Assembly: GCF_025562715.2 (NCBI RefSeq)
Contig: NZ_JAPFCC010000001.1
Location: forward strand, 4,454,501 to 4,518,500
DNA: 64,000 nucleotides
Origin: Endozoicomonas gorgoniicola
Lineage (GTDB): Bacteria; Pseudomonadota; Gammaproteobacteria; Pseudomonadales; Endozoicomonadaceae
Direction of reading: 5' to 3'
Part shown: positions 36,019 through 44,770 of the stretch, piece after piece
How the letters are laid out: every line of letters begins with the position of its first letter
Numbering within the stretch: position 1 is the stretch's first letter
Position numbers and translations under genes: made by a program
Notes under the pieces: model-generated
The model's database searches: none
Told to the model about the DNA's origin: nothing
The model's input: only the letters and a program-made list of their open reading frames with translations

Positions 36019-36366
36019 GAGATTCCCCTGACTTATTATTGTTATGGTGGTTTTGGATTATACCCAGCCACAGCCTGAACCTGCAAAACGATGGACAGGC
36101 TCTACTTACAAAAAGTCTATACATCCCCATCACCCTCGCTGTAATCTTATCGCCACTGTTTTTTGAGTGCAGAGGGAGAGGGTTATTCCTTACCCTGCCC
36201 TATTTAATTTTTATACCCTGCCCTATTTACTTTTTATACCCTAATATATTTATATTTTTTACCCTACATTATTTTCATTTTTTACCCCACATTATTTGTA
36301 TTTTTTACCCCTGTCACTATACTCAGAATTAACTATTTAAATGCCTGAATTTTGGAGTCTTAAGCT
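36019..36366. other. 348-bp AT-rich spacer with 23-nt repeats
   Basis: Divergent region between dctQ and the ATPase gene. Most of it is a degenerate tandem array (36191-36305). A + frame at 36039-36332 exists only because of the repeat. No DctP-like fragment is visible. Confidence 0.7.
36191..36305. repeat. Five degenerate 23-nt units
   Basis: Five consecutive 23-bp units each start TACCC(T/C) and end in a T-rich tract (for example TACCCTGCCCTATTTA followed by a T-run). Spacing is exactly 23 bp across all five, with a sixth TACCC start at 36306. Confidence 0.9.
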
Positions 36367-37581
36367 TTGGCATACATAAAAAGAGACATTGAAAACAAGA
36401 TTTTAGATGCTCTCACCGACACTCCGGTTGTTGCTATTATTGGCCCAAGGCAATCAGGTAAAACAACTACAGCCAGACACATAGTCAAAAATGCAAGCTA
36501 TATCACGCTAGATGATGAAGATAGCTTGATGCTGGCTAAGACTGATCCTCAAGGTCTTCTCAGGACACTAAAAAAGCCAGCGATCATAGATGAGATCCAA
36601 CGTTGTCCGGAAATAATGGCCACAATAAAGCTGCTGGTTGATGAAGATCGGCAGCCAGGCTCATTCGTACTAACCGGATCTGCAGACCTGCTTGCAGTAC
36701 CCCGGTTGTCAGATTCTATGGCTGGCAGGATTGAATTTCTAACGTTGCTGCCATTTTCACAGTCAGAGCTGGCAGGCGGAACCAGTTCATTTCTAAAAAG
36801 GCTGGAATCAAACGATTTTACTGAGATTGAAGGTACTACCAGTCAGGAAGAGTTATTTGACAAAATTACGATGGGTGGGTATCCGGAGATATCACAGCGC
36901 ATAAAAAGACGGCGAAAAGCATGGTTTTCTGCCTACTCTACTGCATTGATTAATCGTGACATTACGCAAGTTTTTGAGCTGTCAAAAGCAGCAGAACTGA
37001 CGCAAATGTTCACAGCTTTGGCCGCACTGACGTCCTCTGTGCTGAATATAAACGCTCTATCGCGGTCAGCCGGCCTTAGTGCCGCGACAGTTACCAAATA
37101 CTTATCAGCCCTGGAAAGTATGTTTCTGGTGAAAAAAATACCGGTCTGGCATGCAAACGAGTTAAAGAGGCAAACCAAGGCTCCGAAAGTCCATTTTTTA
37201 GATACGGGATTATTATGCGCTACCCGTCAGCTTACTGCGGATGACTTTGTGAAAAACAGGAATTTGCTAGGAAATGTTTTTGAAACGTTTGTTGTCTCTG
37301 AGGTTTTTAAACAGATTACAAATTCAGAAAATGAGTACCAGATTTTTCACTATCGGGATCGGAAAAAAAATGAGGTTGATGTGATTCTATCCGGACCCAA
37401 ATGCAGCACGGCAATAGAAATAAAATCGAGTATGAGCATCAGCAGCGCTAATTTTGGTACTCTGTATAAGCTAGTCGAAACAGGCGGAATTGAGCGTGGG
37501 ATAGTTGTATACACTGGTAGTAAAGTCGTGAAACTAAGCGACAGAATTACTGCAGTGCCATTCGATGTGCTCTTCAGCTAG
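36367..37581 (+). CDS. AAA ATPase with DUF4143 domain
   Basis: A 404-residue P-loop ATPase of the widespread AAA_14 plus DUF4143 type. Walker A is GPRQSGKT (residues 26-33), Walker B is AIIDEIQ with the following CPEI, and a sensor-like LTGSADLL follows. The C-terminal DUF4143 part ends with a PD-(D/E)XK-like stretch: FHYRDRKKNEVDVIL and TAIEIKSS. Family members are frequent in genomic islands and lack an agreed function; a DNA-related role is likely. It starts at TTG 36367 with GGAG nine bases upstream. It looks like a single-gene insertion between the TRAP and pst genes. Confidence 0.9.
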   Translation: MAYIKRDIENKILDALTDTPVVAIIGPRQSGKTTTARHIVKNASYITLDDEDSLMLAKTDPQGLLRTLKKPAIIDEIQRCPEIMATIKLLVDEDRQPGSFVLTGSADLLAVPRLSDSMAGRIEFLTLLPFSQSELAGGTSSFLKRLESNDFTEIEGTTSQEELFDKITMGGYPEISQRIKRRRKAWFSAYSTALINRDITQVFELSKAAELTQMFTALAALTSSVLNINALSRSAGLSAATVTKYLSALESMFLVKKIPVWHANELKRQTKAPKVHFLDTGLLCATRQLTADDFVKNRNLLGNVFETFVVSEVFKQITNSENEYQIFHYRDRKKNEVDVILSGPKCSTAIEIKSSMSISSANFGTLYKLVETGGIERGIVVYTGSKVVKLSDRITAVPFDVLFS

Positions 37582-37701
37582 CGGTGGAGCATAAGGGAAT
37601 CAAAGCATGAGTGGCCCTTTCCTCTCTCAACCCCAACGTAATTTAAACTCTGTCTCATAGCAGCGAACGATTATTCAAGGATTAACCGTTGGTTTTCCTG
37701 C

Positions 37702-37735
37702 TGTTCACATAATTGTCATATTCCCTCCCTATGAT
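37702..37735 (+). promoter_or_regulatory. PhoB-dependent promoter of pstS
   Basis: Pho box halves TGTTCAC and TTGTCAT sit 11 bp apart (10 of 14 matches to the CTGTCAT(C) half-site consensus, with the second half best). The -10 TATGAT begins exactly 10 bp after the box, the usual arrangement when PhoB replaces the -35 contact. Confidence 0.75.
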
Positions 37736-37761
37736 TTCAGCCATCAGACAATTTTATTACC

Positions 37762-37854
37762 ATGAACATTTGTTCCTGCATGCGAAGCTGGCAAGTCCGT
37801 TCATGGCTGTTGGGTCTGTATCGTCTCAAACGCGGAATAGAACGCAACGAATAA
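37762..37854 (+). CDS. Possible 30-residue leader peptide upstream of pstS
   Basis: An ATG-to-TAA frame in the pstS mRNA leader, starting MNICSCMRSW and ending KRGIERNE, 28 bp before the pstS ATG. It is Arg/Trp/Cys-rich and has no Shine-Dalgarno site. It may be chance; I include it because it sits between the predicted PhoB start point and the first regulon gene. Confidence 0.3.
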   Translation: MNICSCMRSWQVRSWLLGLYRLKRGIERNE

Positions 37855-37882
37855 CAAGAACCCTCTCAGGAGAGACCAACCA

Positions 37883-38857
37883 ATGAAACTGAAAGCGCTT
37901 ATCACTGCTGTGGCTCTGGTAACAGGAGTTGCTGGAATGCAGACCGCAGTGGCCAGCCAGATTGACGCCGATATGCCGGTCTATAAAAAATCCAGTGGTG
38001 TATCCGGAAACCTGTCCAGTGTTGGTTCCGATACACTGGCCAACCTGATGACCCTTTGGGCTGAAGACTTCAAGCGCGAATACCCGAATGTCAACGTACA
38101 GATTCAGGCTGCCGGTTCTTCGACTGCGCCTCCTGCCCTGACGGAAGGCACTTCCAACATTGGCCCCATGAGCCGGAAGATGAAGGACAAAGAGCTGGAA
38201 GCTTTTGAAAAACGTTACGGTTACAAGCCTACGCCGGTTCCTGTAGCGATTGATGCCCTGGCCGTCTTTGTGAACAAGGATAACCCCATCAAGGGGCTGA
38301 CTATGGCGCAGGTGGACGCCATCTTCTCCACAACCCGCCGGTGTGGTGGCGACCAGAACATTACTACCTGGGGGCAGGCTGGTCTGGGAGGCCCCTGGGA
38401 AAATCGTTCTATCCAGCTTTATGGGCGTAACTCTGTATCCGGAACCTACGGGTACTTCAAGAAAGTGGCACTGTGCAAAGGCGACTTCCGCAACAATGTC
38501 AACGAACAGCCCGGCTCGGCGTCTGTCGTGCAGTCGGTTTCTGCCTCCATCAACGGGCTGGGTTACTCTGGTATCGGTTACAAGACGTCCAGCGTCCGTA
38601 CCGTTCCTCTGGCGAAGAAAGCGGGTGGTGATTTTGTTGATGCAACGCCAGCGAATGCAGTGAACAACAGCTACCCACTGGCTCGCTTCCTTTATGTTTA
38701 TGTGAACAAGCAGCCAAACAAGGCGCTTCCTCCGCTGGAGCGTGAATTTTTGAAGATGGTTCTGTCACGTCAGGGGCAGGAAGTCGTGGTTAAGGATGGT
38801 TATATTCCACTGCCAACCACTGTCGTTGAAAAATACCTGAGTGCGCTGGAACTCTGA
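37883..38857 (+). CDS. pstS: Phosphate-binding protein PstS
   Basis: Periplasmic phosphate-binding protein of the high-affinity Pst ABC importer. The 324-residue precursor has a signal peptide cleaved near residue 25 (VAS). Phosphate-contacting signatures are GSDTLANLM (about 48-56), AAGSSTAPPAL (about 76-86), SNIGPMSRKM, and NSVSGTYGYFKK. It is preceded by a Pho box. It is separated from the rest of the pst genes by a gene on the other strand, which is unusual. Confidence 0.96.
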   Translation: MKLKALITAVALVTGVAGMQTAVASQIDADMPVYKKSSGVSGNLSSVGSDTLANLMTLWAEDFKREYPNVNVQIQAAGSSTAPPALTEGTSNIGPMSRKMKDKELEAFEKRYGYKPTPVPVAIDALAVFVNKDNPIKGLTMAQVDAIFSTTRRCGGDQNITTWGQAGLGGPWENRSIQLYGRNSVSGTYGYFKKVALCKGDFRNNVNEQPGSASVVQSVSASINGLGYSGIGYKTSSVRTVPLAKKAGGDFVDATPANAVNNSYPLARFLYVYVNKQPNKALPPLEREFLKMVLSRQGQEVVVKDGYIPLPTTVVEKYLSALEL

Positions 38858-38877
38858 TCACTCCAGTCTGCTGAAAT

Positions 38878-38917
38878 AAAAAATCCCCGCATACCTGAGG
38901 CAGTGCGGGGATTTTTT
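38878..38917. terminator. Bidirectional terminator pstS / antiporter
   Basis: A GC-rich stem AATCCCCGC / GCGGGGATT lies with A-run before and T-run after (AAAAAA and TTTTTT), so it can end transcription of both convergent genes. Confidence 0.92.
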
Positions 38918-38928
38918 ATTCAGTGTTT

Positions 38929-40251
38929 TTACAAAACCATTGCCGCAATCCAGCCAAAGATAATCATTGGCAGGTTGTAGTGCAGGAAGGTCGGAAGAAC
39001 GGAGTCGCGAATGTGGTCGTGCTGTCCATCAGCATTCAGGCCTGCTGTTGGACCAATGGTGGAGTCAGACGCTGGAGAACCCGCATCACCCAGACCACCC
39101 GCAGTACCTACCAGTGCAGCAGTTGCCAGTGGCGAAAAGCCCAGCGCCATAGCCAGAGGGACGTACAGGGTGGCGATGATTGGCACTGTGGAGAACGAGG
39201 AGCCGATCCCCATGGTGATCATCAGGCCAACCAGGAGCATCATCAGTGCCGCCATGGGCTGACTGCCACCAACCAGATCCTGAACCATATTCACCAGAAC
39301 CGGAATGTCGCCAGTGGTGCGCAGCACTTCGGCAAAACCGGCTGCAGTGATCATGATAAAACCACAGGCTGCCATCATACGCAGACCCTGGGCAAACACG
39401 TCATCCGCTTCGCGCCAGCACACGACCCGACCCAGAATCATAATGATGAAACCGGTAGCGGCACCCAGAGCCATGGAGCCTGTACTGAGTTGAATACCCA
39501 GTGCTGAAGCAACGGCCAGTACGACAGAAACGACACTTGCTGTGTTCAGGGTCACTTCTTCGTTCTGGGCCAGCTGGCTTTTTTCAACGTGGTAGGAGCG
39601 AGGTTTGCGATAGGTGACAAATAGCGCAAACAGCAGGCCCAGGAACATACCACTCACTGGTATCATCATGGCAGAAGGCATCAGGCTCAGGTCGATATCC
39701 AGACCGTTTTTCTGCAGATTGCCACCCAGAATCTGCATCAGGTAGATATTACCGAAGCCAACAGGTACGAGCATGTAAGTGGCTGTCAAACCAAACGTCA
39801 GGAGGCAGGCAATCTGACGACGGTCGATGTTCATGGCACTAAAGGCAGACAGCAACGGTGGAATCAGTACTGGAATAAAGGCAATGTGGACAGGCACAAG
39901 GTTCTGAGAGGAAAATGCCATCAGAAGAACCATGACAAACACGCCATACTTCAGTGAATTTCTGCCATTTGTCCTGGCATTACTTTTCACTTTTTTGATA
40001 ATCTTGCCTGCCATCCACTCAGGCACGCCAGAGCGTGAAATGGCAACGGCAAAAGCACCCAGCATGGCGTAGCTCAGGGCAATGCCTGCACCGCCGCCAA
40101 GACCTTCAGAAAAAGCGGCTATGGTTTCGTGGATATCCAGTCCACCGGACAGACCACCCGTGAGGGCTCCCAGAAACAGTGCCAATACAACGTTTACGCG
40201 CATTAAACTCAGCGCAAGCATCACTGTAACGGCCAGAATTACTGCGTTCAT
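38929..40251 (-). CDS. Na+/H+ antiporter family protein
   Basis: A 440-residue inner-membrane protein with about 11-12 segments. Sequences such as GGLDIHETIAAFSEGLGGGAG, FSSQNLVPVHIAFIPVLIPP and the late GTAGGLGDAGSPASDSTIGP loop fit the Na+/H+ antiporter family of YuiF/NhaC relatives in the ion transporter superfamily; related members move amino acids or citrate, so the substrate is not certain. It sits between pstS and pstC on the opposite strand and converges with pstS over a shared terminator. Confidence 0.87.
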   Translation of the reverse strand: MNAVILAVTVMLALSLMRVNVVLALFLGALTGGLSGGLDIHETIAAFSEGLGGGAGIALSYAMLGAFAVAISRSGVPEWMAGKIIKKVKSNARTNGRNSLKYGVFVMVLLMAFSSQNLVPVHIAFIPVLIPPLLSAFSAMNIDRRQIACLLTFGLTATYMLVPVGFGNIYLMQILGGNLQKNGLDIDLSLMPSAMMIPVSGMFLGLLFALFVTYRKPRSYHVEKSQLAQNEEVTLNTASVVSVVLAVASALGIQLSTGSMALGAATGFIIMILGRVVCWREADDVFAQGLRMMAACGFIMITAAGFAEVLRTTGDIPVLVNMVQDLVGGSQPMAALMMLLVGLMITMGIGSSFSTVPIIATLYVPLAMALGFSPLATAALVGTAGGLGDAGSPASDSTIGPTAGLNADGQHDHIRDSVLPTFLHYNLPMIIFGWIAAMVL

Positions 40252-40606
40252 TGAATTTCCTGATTGTTATTTCCAGCTAACTGAATGTTTGTTTATATTA
40301 TTTATTGCAGTCAGCTTTTACTTAACCACTATCCAATATGGACTAATTTTGTGGCGTTGAATGTTTTAGCCGTATCAAAACAGAAAAGATCAGACTAAAG
40401 AATGTTATAACGAAAGGGTTCCCGGAGGGAATCAATGGTGAGAGTGATGATGTCGGTGGGAGTGCAGGGAGGTAAGATATTCCTGATAATATTGCCCACT
40501 TTGTGAGCTTAATTGTTGTATTAGCATGGCTTTTATTAACATGAAAGGACTCGATTAATGTACTGCGCCCTTAGCGCGAGTTACTTAAAATACTGATTTT
40601 TCCAAT

Positions 40607-40633
40607 TCGGTGCAAACGTAATATTTGCACCGA
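40607..40633. repeat. 10-bp perfect hairpin upstream of pstC
   Basis: TCGGTGCAAA, a 7-base loop and TTTGCACCGA lie about 66 bp upstream of the Pho box. It could insulate pstC from upstream transcription. Confidence 0.75.
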
Positions 40634-40698
40634 TTAAAGTTTGGGCGAATTCAGAATGTTTTGACAACTGGCAACACGATAGTTCACTTTTTTTCCTG

Positions 40699-40732
40699 TT
40701 GTAACATTTTTGTCACATGTTCGTTTTATCTT
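40699..40732 (+). promoter_or_regulatory. PhoB-dependent promoter of pstC
   Basis: Pho box halves TTGTAAC and TTGTCAC are spaced 11 bp apart (11 of 14 consensus matches); -10 TATCTT starts exactly 10 bp downstream. The box overlaps a TTG at 40710 that would otherwise look like the gene start, which shows that this start is wrong. Confidence 0.8.
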
Positions 40733-40760
40733 ACGCTCATTAATTCGTGCGACCAGAGCC

Positions 40761-43028
40761 ATGTACCAAAAAACGATAGAAAGCAGCCCTGGTGTCGATT
40801 TCAACACCCCGGCCCTGAGAAGAAAGCGCTCTTTGCGCTTTTTAAAAGACAATATCGCCCGGTGGGCTGTTGCTGTAGGTGGGCTTGGGGTTATTGCCGC
40901 CATAACCCTTATATTTTTCTACCTTGTGTACGAAGTAGCGCCACTATTCAGGGGAGCGTCGGTTATCCCGCAAAGCACATGGACCCAGAGTATTGATCAG
41001 GACAACCCTCCGCTCTATCTGAGCATGGAAGAACAGGGTGAGATAGCCCTGAGCATCAACCGTACTGGTGAGCTTGATTTTCGCTCAGCCCGAACTGGCG
41101 ACAATAATTCGCGCTTTTATCTGCCTCTGCCTGCCGGTACAGAAGTAACAACCCTGGCCAGTGACCCTGCGAATTCCAGCCTGATGGCGGCTGGATTAAG
41201 CAATGGTCAGGCAATAGTTTTCAAGATTGGGCATAAAATCAGCTGGCCTGATGACCAGCGGGTTATTACGCCTGTTGTTGAGTACCCATACGGCAAACAG
41301 CTTCTGACGCTATCAGACAATAGCCTCAGTGACATTACCCTGGCTGATAACGACAGGCAGTTGTTTATCGCTGCGGTCAGCAGTGACAGGATGGTTTCAA
41401 CAGCGTTCAGCAAGGAAGAAAACTTTCTGACAGAAGAAGTGACTCTGGAACAACAGGCCGTCACGCTGCCAGCCATTCCCGGCACCCCTGAGCAGTTAAA
41501 AATCGATCCAGACCAGCGCTGGCTGTTTGTAAGAATGGCTGGCGATGAAATGGCAATTATCAACGTTGCGAACCTGAGTCAGCTGTATCTGCATTCGATT
41601 ACTGACCTGACAGTTGGGGATGCCAGTATCACTGAAATTGAGTTTCTTCTGGGCGGGGTTTCGCTCCTTGCAGGCGATGATAGTGGTTTAATCAGTCAGT
41701 GGTTTATGGTTCGTGATGACCAGAATGAATGGTCTTTGCAGCGGGTTCGTGACTTCAAACTGCTGGACAGCCCGATTACCTCGATAAAACCTGAACATCG
41801 TCGTAAAGGCTTTCTGGCGGCTGATGAAGAAGGCAATGTTGGTGTATTTTATACGACTTCCGGCCGGTCTCTTATAAAACAACAGTTGTCCGATGGTTCC
41901 ATTAACCAAATGGCCATTTCGCCAAGAAGCAACTACCTGCTGGTGGATGGGCAGGAAGGCGTTGAATTCTTCAGGGTTGAGAATGAACACCCTGAAGTAT
42001 CGTTTTCTGCTTTATGGCAAAAGGTCTGGTATGAAGGCTATGAACAACCTGAATACATCTGGCAATCCTCAGCTTCAAACAACGACTTTGAGCCGAAGCT
42101 CAGTCTGACCCCCCTCTCTTTCGGTACCCTGAAAGCAGCCTTTTATGCCATGTTGCTGGCCACACCTCTGGCGATTGCGGGTGCCATTTATACCGCTTAC
42201 TTTATGGCTCCGGGTATGCGCCGAAAGGTGAAGCCTATGATCGAACTGATGGAGGCGTTGCCTACCGTTATCCTTGGTTTTCTGGCGGGTTTGTGGCTGG
42301 CACCACTGATTGAGAATAATTTGCCGGGTATTTTTGCCCTGCTGCTGTTTGTGCCGGTGGGTATTCTTCTGTTTGCTTTTATCTGGGATTCATTACCGGG
42401 CAGAATCCGTCATACCATTCCGGAAGGCTGGCAGGCTGCTTTGTTGATACCTGTCGTCCTGTTCAGTGGCGCTGTTGCCTTCTCAATGAATGGCGTGCTG
42501 GAAGTCACTTTCTTTGATGGCGATATGCGTACCTGGCTGACATCGGAACTGGGTATTCCCTACGACCAGCGTAATGCCCTGGTGGTAGGGCTGGCCATGG
42601 GCTTTGCGGTTATTCCCACCATTTTTTCCATTGCCGAAGACGCTATTTTCAGTGTCCCCAAACATCTCAGTTACGGCTCTCTGGCACTGGGCGCAACCCC
42701 CTGGCAAACCCTGGTTCGAGTGGTTCTGCTGACTGCCAGTCCGGGGATTTTCTCTGCCGTTATGATTGGCATGGGACGAGCGGTGGGTGAAACCATGATT
42801 GTGCTGATGGCAACGGGTAATACCCCCATTATGGATGCCAATATCTTTGAAGGTATGCGAACACTGGCGGCCAATATTGCGGTAGAAATGCCGGAATCGG
42901 AAGTGGGCAGCAGCCATTACCGCATTCTGTTTCTGGCGGCACTGGTTCTGTTCCTGTTTACCTTCGTCGTTAATACCGCAGCTGAAATTGTCCGCCATCG
43001 TCTGCGCAAGAAATACAGCTCACTGTAA
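40761..43028 (+). CDS. pstC: Phosphate ABC transporter permease PstC
   Basis: Membrane subunit of the phosphate importer. I place the start at ATG 40761 (755 residues); the longer frame from TTG 40710 begins inside the Pho box. The protein has an N-terminal membrane segment (about 35-60), a large periplasmic beta-propeller-like insert (about 70-440) seen in long marine and Pseudomonas-type PstC, and the C-terminal permease core with the EAA loop LGATPWQTLVRVVLLTASPG (about 653-672). It is followed at 8 bp by pstA. Confidence 0.95.
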   Translation: MYQKTIESSPGVDFNTPALRRKRSLRFLKDNIARWAVAVGGLGVIAAITLIFFYLVYEVAPLFRGASVIPQSTWTQSIDQDNPPLYLSMEEQGEIALSINRTGELDFRSARTGDNNSRFYLPLPAGTEVTTLASDPANSSLMAAGLSNGQAIVFKIGHKISWPDDQRVITPVVEYPYGKQLLTLSDNSLSDITLADNDRQLFIAAVSSDRMVSTAFSKEENFLTEEVTLEQQAVTLPAIPGTPEQLKIDPDQRWLFVRMAGDEMAIINVANLSQLYLHSITDLTVGDASITEIEFLLGGVSLLAGDDSGLISQWFMVRDDQNEWSLQRVRDFKLLDSPITSIKPEHRRKGFLAADEEGNVGVFYTTSGRSLIKQQLSDGSINQMAISPRSNYLLVDGQEGVEFFRVENEHPEVSFSALWQKVWYEGYEQPEYIWQSSASNNDFEPKLSLTPLSFGTLKAAFYAMLLATPLAIAGAIYTAYFMAPGMRRKVKPMIELMEALPTVILGFLAGLWLAPLIENNLPGIFALLLFVPVGILLFAFIWDSLPGRIRHTIPEGWQAALLIPVVLFSGAVAFSMNGVLEVTFFDGDMRTWLTSELGIPYDQRNALVVGLAMGFAVIPTIFSIAEDAIFSVPKHLSYGSLALGATPWQTLVRVVLLTASPGIFSAVMIGMGRAVGETMIVLMATGNTPIMDANIFEGMRTLAANIAVEMPESEVGSSHYRILFLAALVLFLFTFVVNTAAEIVRHRLRKKYSSL

Positions 43029-43036
43029 AAGGAATC

Positions 43037-44722
43037 ATGTCAATGAAAACAGTGACAAACAAAGCGTCAGTGGGAAGATGGTTCAGCAGTGGTTCTCCCT
43101 GGGTCTGGTTAAACGCCGGAGCCGTAGCAATCAGCGTGATTCTTGTTGTCGGTCTGCTGGCATTGATCGCCGTTCGGGGGCTGGGGCATTTCTGGCCGGG
43201 CAGTATTATCGTGACGGAATACCAGATTCCCGGGCAGGAACCCAGAGACATTGCCGGTGAGATCGTGGAGTCAGAAGAGGTTCCGGCTGCACGCCTGAAG
43301 GCAGCGGGTTTACCCATTGAAGATAATGAAGATGAAGTGGTGCGTGACCTGTTGAAAGTTGGCAACCGGGACATCTACGGCTCCGATTTTGCCTGGGTTG
43401 TGGATCGCTGGCTGTTTAAGCGCAAATACCCTGAAGACATTATGGCGCTTGAACGCCGAGAATGGGGCAACCTTTATGGCTATTTGCAGAGCATCAAGGA
43501 AGAAGGTGTTGTGGTGGCCACGGGGGCAGGGGCATGGGACGAGCTGCAAACCCGCCTGAATAGAGCCCTGGACATCCACAAACAGATTTATGCCATTGAG
43601 AAACACGATATCGGTTCGGTAAATGCCAGACTGGAACGGTTGCGACTGCAACAGCGAAGCCTTGAGTTGAATAACCGGCTGACACCAGAAAGACTGATGG
43701 ATATAGAGTCTCAGCGTCGTGTTTATCAGGCGGAATACAAGGTCATGGAAGAACGACTGGCGCAGCTTTATACCGCCTTTAACCGCGACAGCTTTGTTGC
43801 TACAACGGTTGAAGGACGCGAAATTGAGCAGTCTTTCAGCAAGATTGTCAGGGCATACCAGCCTAACGCTATGTCGGTCTGGCAGAAAATCGGTTTTTAC
43901 TTCAGCAAACTGAAAGAGTTCGTCACCGAAGACCCACGAGAAGCGAATACCGAAGGTGGTGTATTCCCTGCCATCTTCGGTACGGTCATGATGGTCATCC
44001 TGATGTCGATTATTGTGACGCCCTTTGGTGTCGTGGCTGCTGTTTATCTGCGAGAGTACGCCTCTCAGGGATGGCTGACCCGTGCCATTCGTATTGCGGT
44101 CAATAACCTTGCCGGTGTGCCATCGATTGTTTATGGCGTATTTGGTCTGGGCTTTTTCATCTATTTCGCAGGTGGACAGATTGATCAGCTGTTTTTCCCG
44201 GAAGCGTTGCCTGCCCCAACGTTTGGTACGCCGGGGCTGCTCTGGGCATCCATTACACTGGCGCTGCTGACCCTGCCGGTGGTGATTGTGGCAACAGAAG
44301 AAGGTTTATCACGCATTCCGCGCTCGGTACGTGAAGGTAGTCTGGCGTTGGGGGCGACGAAAGCAGAAACTTTGTGGCGCGTTGTACTGCCCATGGCGAG
44401 CCCGGCAATGATGACTGGTTTGATTCTGGCGGTGGCTCGTGCTGCTGGTGAGGTGGCACCGTTGATGCTGGTTGGTGTGGTGAAATTGGCCCCCAGTCTT
44501 CCGCTTGACGCTAACTATCCTTTCCTGCATCTGGACCAGAAGTTTATGCATCTGGGCTTCCACATTTACGATGTTGGCTTCCAGAGCCCGAACGTTGAAG
44601 CGGCAAGACCGCTGGTGTATGCCACAGCGTTGCTACTGGTCGTTGTGATTGCGGTGCTGAATTTGTCAGCGGTGGCTATCCGCAATCAACTGCGCGAGAA
44701 GTACAAGAGTCTGGAAGCATGA
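43037..44722 (+). CDS. pstA: Phosphate ABC transporter permease PstA
   Basis: Second permease of the phosphate importer, 561 residues, longer than the E. coli form (296) because of an extended periplasmic and coiled-coil region (about 70-290, with QRSLELNNRLTPERLMDIE). The permease core begins around 310 (FGTVMMVILMSIIVTPFGVV) and has the EAA loop LGATKAETLWRVVLPMASPA (about 440-459). The ATG has AAAGGA upstream and follows pstC by 8 bp. The long form matches the long PstC. Confidence 0.95.
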   Translation: MSMKTVTNKASVGRWFSSGSPWVWLNAGAVAISVILVVGLLALIAVRGLGHFWPGSIIVTEYQIPGQEPRDIAGEIVESEEVPAARLKAAGLPIEDNEDEVVRDLLKVGNRDIYGSDFAWVVDRWLFKRKYPEDIMALERREWGNLYGYLQSIKEEGVVVATGAGAWDELQTRLNRALDIHKQIYAIEKHDIGSVNARLERLRLQQRSLELNNRLTPERLMDIESQRRVYQAEYKVMEERLAQLYTAFNRDSFVATTVEGREIEQSFSKIVRAYQPNAMSVWQKIGFYFSKLKEFVTEDPREANTEGGVFPAIFGTVMMVILMSIIVTPFGVVAAVYLREYASQGWLTRAIRIAVNNLAGVPSIVYGVFGLGFFIYFAGGQIDQLFFPEALPAPTFGTPGLLWASITLALLTLPVVIVATEEGLSRIPRSVREGSLALGATKAETLWRVVLPMASPAMMTGLILAVARAAGEVAPLMLVGVVKLAPSLPLDANYPFLHLDQKFMHLGFHIYDVGFQSPNVEAARPLVYATALLLVVVIAVLNLSAVAIRNQLREKYKSLEA

Positions 44723-44770
44723 TGGCCTTGAATAATTGGGTTGCTTTCAGTCACAGAATAAAACTTTTAA

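Larger units (their letters stand above)
37582..37882. other. 301-bp pstS promoter and leader region
   Basis: Holds a candidate Pho box (37702-37719), a -10 TATGAT 10 bp after it (37730-37735), and a 30-codon leader frame (37762-37854) between the predicted transcription start and pstS. Confidence 0.75.
40252..40760. other. 509-bp antiporter / pstC divergent promoter region
   Basis: Contains a perfect 10-bp hairpin (40607-40633), a candidate Pho box (40699-40716), and a matching -10 (40727-40732). The remaining part shows no gene; the + frame 40625-40996 overlaps pstC and is a shadow. Confidence 0.75.

Noticed and set aside
40710..40760. TTG start for pstC
   Set aside because: It lies inside the Pho box and upstream of the predicted transcription start; ATG 40761 fits the promoter.
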